A stretch of DNA of 6,284 nucleotides. It comes from an uncultured Arcobacter sp. (lineage in GTDB: Bacteria; Campylobacterota; Campylobacteria; Campylobacterales; Arcobacteraceae). A program made the translations under genes and the position numbers. Under the pieces are notes generated by a model. It was given only the letters and a program-made list of their open reading frames with translations, did not search any database and was not told the origin of the DNA. Below, piece by piece: positions 5,066 through 6,284 of this stretch. The stretch lies in the NCBI GenBank assembly GCA_937860115.1, contig CALMBI010000229.1, positions 1 to 6,284 of the forward strand, given 5' to 3'. Every line of letters starts with the position of its first letter. Within the stretch, counting starts at the first letter, position 1.

Positions 5066-5611
5066 TTAATGATCTTTTGGTCCATTATCATCCGCAAGAG
5101 AATCATCATATCTTACAACCCGATTTCTTCCAGAATGCTTTGCTTTGTAAAGCGCAATATCACTTTGTTTTACATATTTCCAAAATGACTTATCTTTATT
5201 TGGAAATAGTGATGTAACAATACTTACTGTTTTACTAAAAGTTTCACTATTGGCTTGAATTTTTTGTTGAGAAAATGCAATTCTTATCTCTTCTGCTGTG
5301 TTATTGAGTTGTTCTTCATTACAATCAATAAGTACTACGATAAACTCCTCACCGCCAAATCTTATCACTTTATCTTTTTCATCAACTACATCAATCAATG
5401 TATTTGCAATAGTTTTAATAGCAATATCTCCAATATCATGTCCATAATTATCATTAATCAATTTAAAAAAATCGATATCAACCATCATGATACCACAAGG
5501 CACATTTCTCATAGCATTATATAAAACATTATCAATATATCTTTCTAAAAATTTTCTATTATAAAGACCTGTTAATGGATCTGTTTGAGCACTTCTTTCA
5601 AGTATTTGCAT
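5066..5611 (-). CDS. GGDEF diguanylate cyclase domain (C-terminal half)
   Basis: From the ATG at 5611 this reads 181 residues and makes c-di-GMP from two GTP. The domain opens with T-D-P-L-T-G-L-Y-N-R (10-19), which marks the usual linker-to-domain junction. It has the metal-binding D45 in D-I-D-F-F-K, then N-D-x-Y-G-H-x-x-G-D (53-62), the active-site loop G-G-E-E-F (86-90) and Y-K-A-K-x-x-G-R-N near the end. The catalytic residues are intact. The product-inhibition site R-x-x-D, expected five residues before G-G-E-E-F, reads D-E-K-D (77-80), so its arginine is absent and feedback inhibition is probably lost. The ATG at 5611 is an internal Met of the longer protein, not a demonstrated start, and no good ribosome binding site is seen before it. 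Confidence 0.88.
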   Translation of the reverse strand: MQILERSAQTDPLTGLYNRKFLERYIDNVLYNAMRNVPCGIMMVDIDFFKLINDNYGHDIGDIAIKTIANTLIDVVDEKDKVIRFGGEEFIVVLIDCNEEQLNNTAEEIRIAFSQQKIQANSETFSKTVSIVTSLFPNKDKSFWKYVKQSDIALYKAKHSGRNRVVRYDDSLADDNGPKDH

Positions 5612-5709
5612 CAGTTTTTTACTTACTATTTCTGGTTTTGCACTATCAACATAATCTTGAATAAATGGAAGTAAATTTCTTACTCTGTCTTGTTCTTCTT
5701 GAGAATCGC

Positions 5710-6284
5710 TTACAATTGAAAGAATAAAAGCAAGATCATTTGAGATTGAATACGGAACACAAAGATATTTTTTGTATCCTCTTCTTTGAATTTATTACAT
5801 ACGCATATAAATTGACAAGAATCAACCAGCGTATTTGTTCTATCAGCTCTACAACCTTCAAAGATTGGATCACATTTGAGTTCATTATTTGCAAAAACAA
5901 CTTCTACTTTCTTATTAGTTGTATCTGCTTCAAGAAAATGAAAATCAAAGATATGAAATTTTTGTTCGAGTATAGTTGCAAACCTACTGTACACCTCTTC
6001 GATATGTTCATCTTTTTCGATTGTTTTTCTAAATCTATAGATATCTGCAAGTCTTGTTACGGTATTTTTTACATCAATCATAGGATCTTTTAGTTCATCA
6101 TTGTTTTTGTGAGCGGTTAAAAATACATCAATTTTATCTTCTATCGCAATCAGACTACCTTGAAGTTTTTCCATATGCTCATTTATCCAATGTGCCACTT
6201 CTTTGGCTTCACCATCATTGATTCCACTAATTCTTCCACTATAATCACCTTTATTTGCTTTTCTCATAACTTTTTTAATAAGAC
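5710..6284 (-). CDS. Sensor half of the split diguanylate cyclase (partial, frameshifted end)
   Basis: The frame is open from the window edge, with the first internal Met at 6267. Counting from that Met, residues 1-45 look like the end of a HAMP domain (K-x-x-x-G-D-Y-S-x-R-I, then an amphipathic helix). About 50-105 is helical linker. About 105 onward resembles a GAF-like sensor with an unusual cluster of cysteines: C132, C139, C151, C155 and C157, plus C170 in the restored frame. The C-R-A-x-R-T segment at 139-144 is typical of a Cys-containing GAF-like subgroup as I recall it. The last 19 residues before the TAA at 5712-5710 come from the wrong frame, being hydrophobic and out of character. 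The ligand is unknown; metal, haem or redox sensing is plausible. Confidence 0.7.
   Translation of the reverse strand, partial: LIKKVMRKANKGDYSGRISGINDGEAKEVAHWINEHMEKLQGSLIAIEDKIDVFLTAHKNNDELKDPMIDVKNTVTRLADIYRFRKTIEKDEHIEEVYSRFATILEQKFHIFDFHFLEADTTNKKVEVVFANNELKCDPIFEGCRADRTNTLVDSCQFICVCNKFKEEDTKNIFVFRIQSQMILLLFFQL
5768..5773 (-). other. Homopolymer A6 frameshift point
   Basis: On the coding strand the run reads ACA-AAA-AAT, containing the heptamer A-AAA-AAT. A -1 shift here, or one additional A, joins the sensor half to the GGDEF half with no lost residues. The run is short for phase variation but is of a kind prone to sequencing error and polymerase slippage. Confidence 0.65.

Larger units (their letters stand above)
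5066..6284 (-). pseudogene. Membrane-type diguanylate cyclase, frame broken once and 5' end outside window
   Basis: One gene read leftwards is split into two frames. The upstream frame enters from the window edge and ends at a TAA at 5712-5710. The downstream frame holds the GGDEF domain and is open from about 5790. Shifting by -1 at the A6 run (plus-strand T6, 5768-5773) turns K-N-I-F-V-F into K-K-Y-L-C-V-P-Y. That gives an uninterrupted protein of about 406 codons within the window: HAMP-like segment, GAF-like Cys-rich segment, linker, then cyclase. The frame is also open beyond the ATG at 6267 (L-I-K-K-V precedes it), so the true start and probably transmembrane helices lie off the edge. 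The protein would make cyclic di-GMP in response to a signal. Whether the break is real, programmed or an error cannot be told here. Confidence 0.75.

Noticed and set aside
5255..5524. 89-codon plus-strand open frame opposite the GGDEF domain
   Set aside because: Antisense shadow; translation rich in Ile, Asn, Phe and Ser with no recognisable motif, while the opposite strand has a complete GGDEF signature.
5740..6093. 117-codon plus-strand open frame opposite the sensor half
   Set aside because: Antisense shadow with Phe/Ile/Cys-rich low-complexity translation and no start signal.

Overview
The window is AT-rich (roughly 30% GC by eye), densely packed, and looks like Campylobacterota (Sulfurimonas/Sulfurospirillum/Arcobacter-type; genus not resolvable). 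The AT-rich coding style, -10-only promoter appearance, gene families and a tRNA-Cys with encoded CCA fit that, but the assignment is inference.

Left part (positions 1-4680): after the first 13 codons of a divergent gene at the left edge and a short AT-rich promoter region, six same-strand genes follow with gaps or overlaps of only a few bases to 26 bp, so they almost certainly form one operon. They encode a secreted TlpA/thioredoxin-like protein, a small DUF4266 lipoprotein ending in a Gly/Cys tail, a DUF3570 outer-membrane beta-barrel, an ApbE-type FAD:protein FMN transferase, an OmpR-family response regulator and its sensor histidine kinase. The main discovery is that the beta-barrel carries three copies of the ApbE target signature D-x-x-[ST]-G-A-[ST] (residues 65-71, 76-82 and 172-178), all in long loops predicted to lie on the same face. 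I propose that the operon builds a flavinylated outer-membrane porin, a covalent-FMN electron-transfer device in the cell envelope. The DUF4266 lipoprotein would be its partner, the thioredoxin would look after cysteines, and the two-component system would control expression. A 7-bp direct repeat with 11-bp period just upstream of a -10 element is a candidate operator for the encoded regulator. Puzzling points are that the ApbE has no signal peptide, is compact, and lacks the usual metal-ligand Asp near its C-terminus.

Middle (4681-5065): a 263-bp stretch without a convincing gene, holding a 12-bp inverted repeat, then tRNA-Cys(GCA) on the minus strand with its own TATAAT element.

Right part (5066-6284): a minus-strand diguanylate cyclase gene that runs off the right edge. 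It has a HAMP-like segment, a Cys-rich GAF-like sensor segment and a GGEEF cyclase domain. The reading frame is broken once, at a run of six A/T pairs (5768-5773). The two halves join perfectly if one base is added or a -1 frameshift occurs, so this is a recent mutation, a sequence error or a slippage site.
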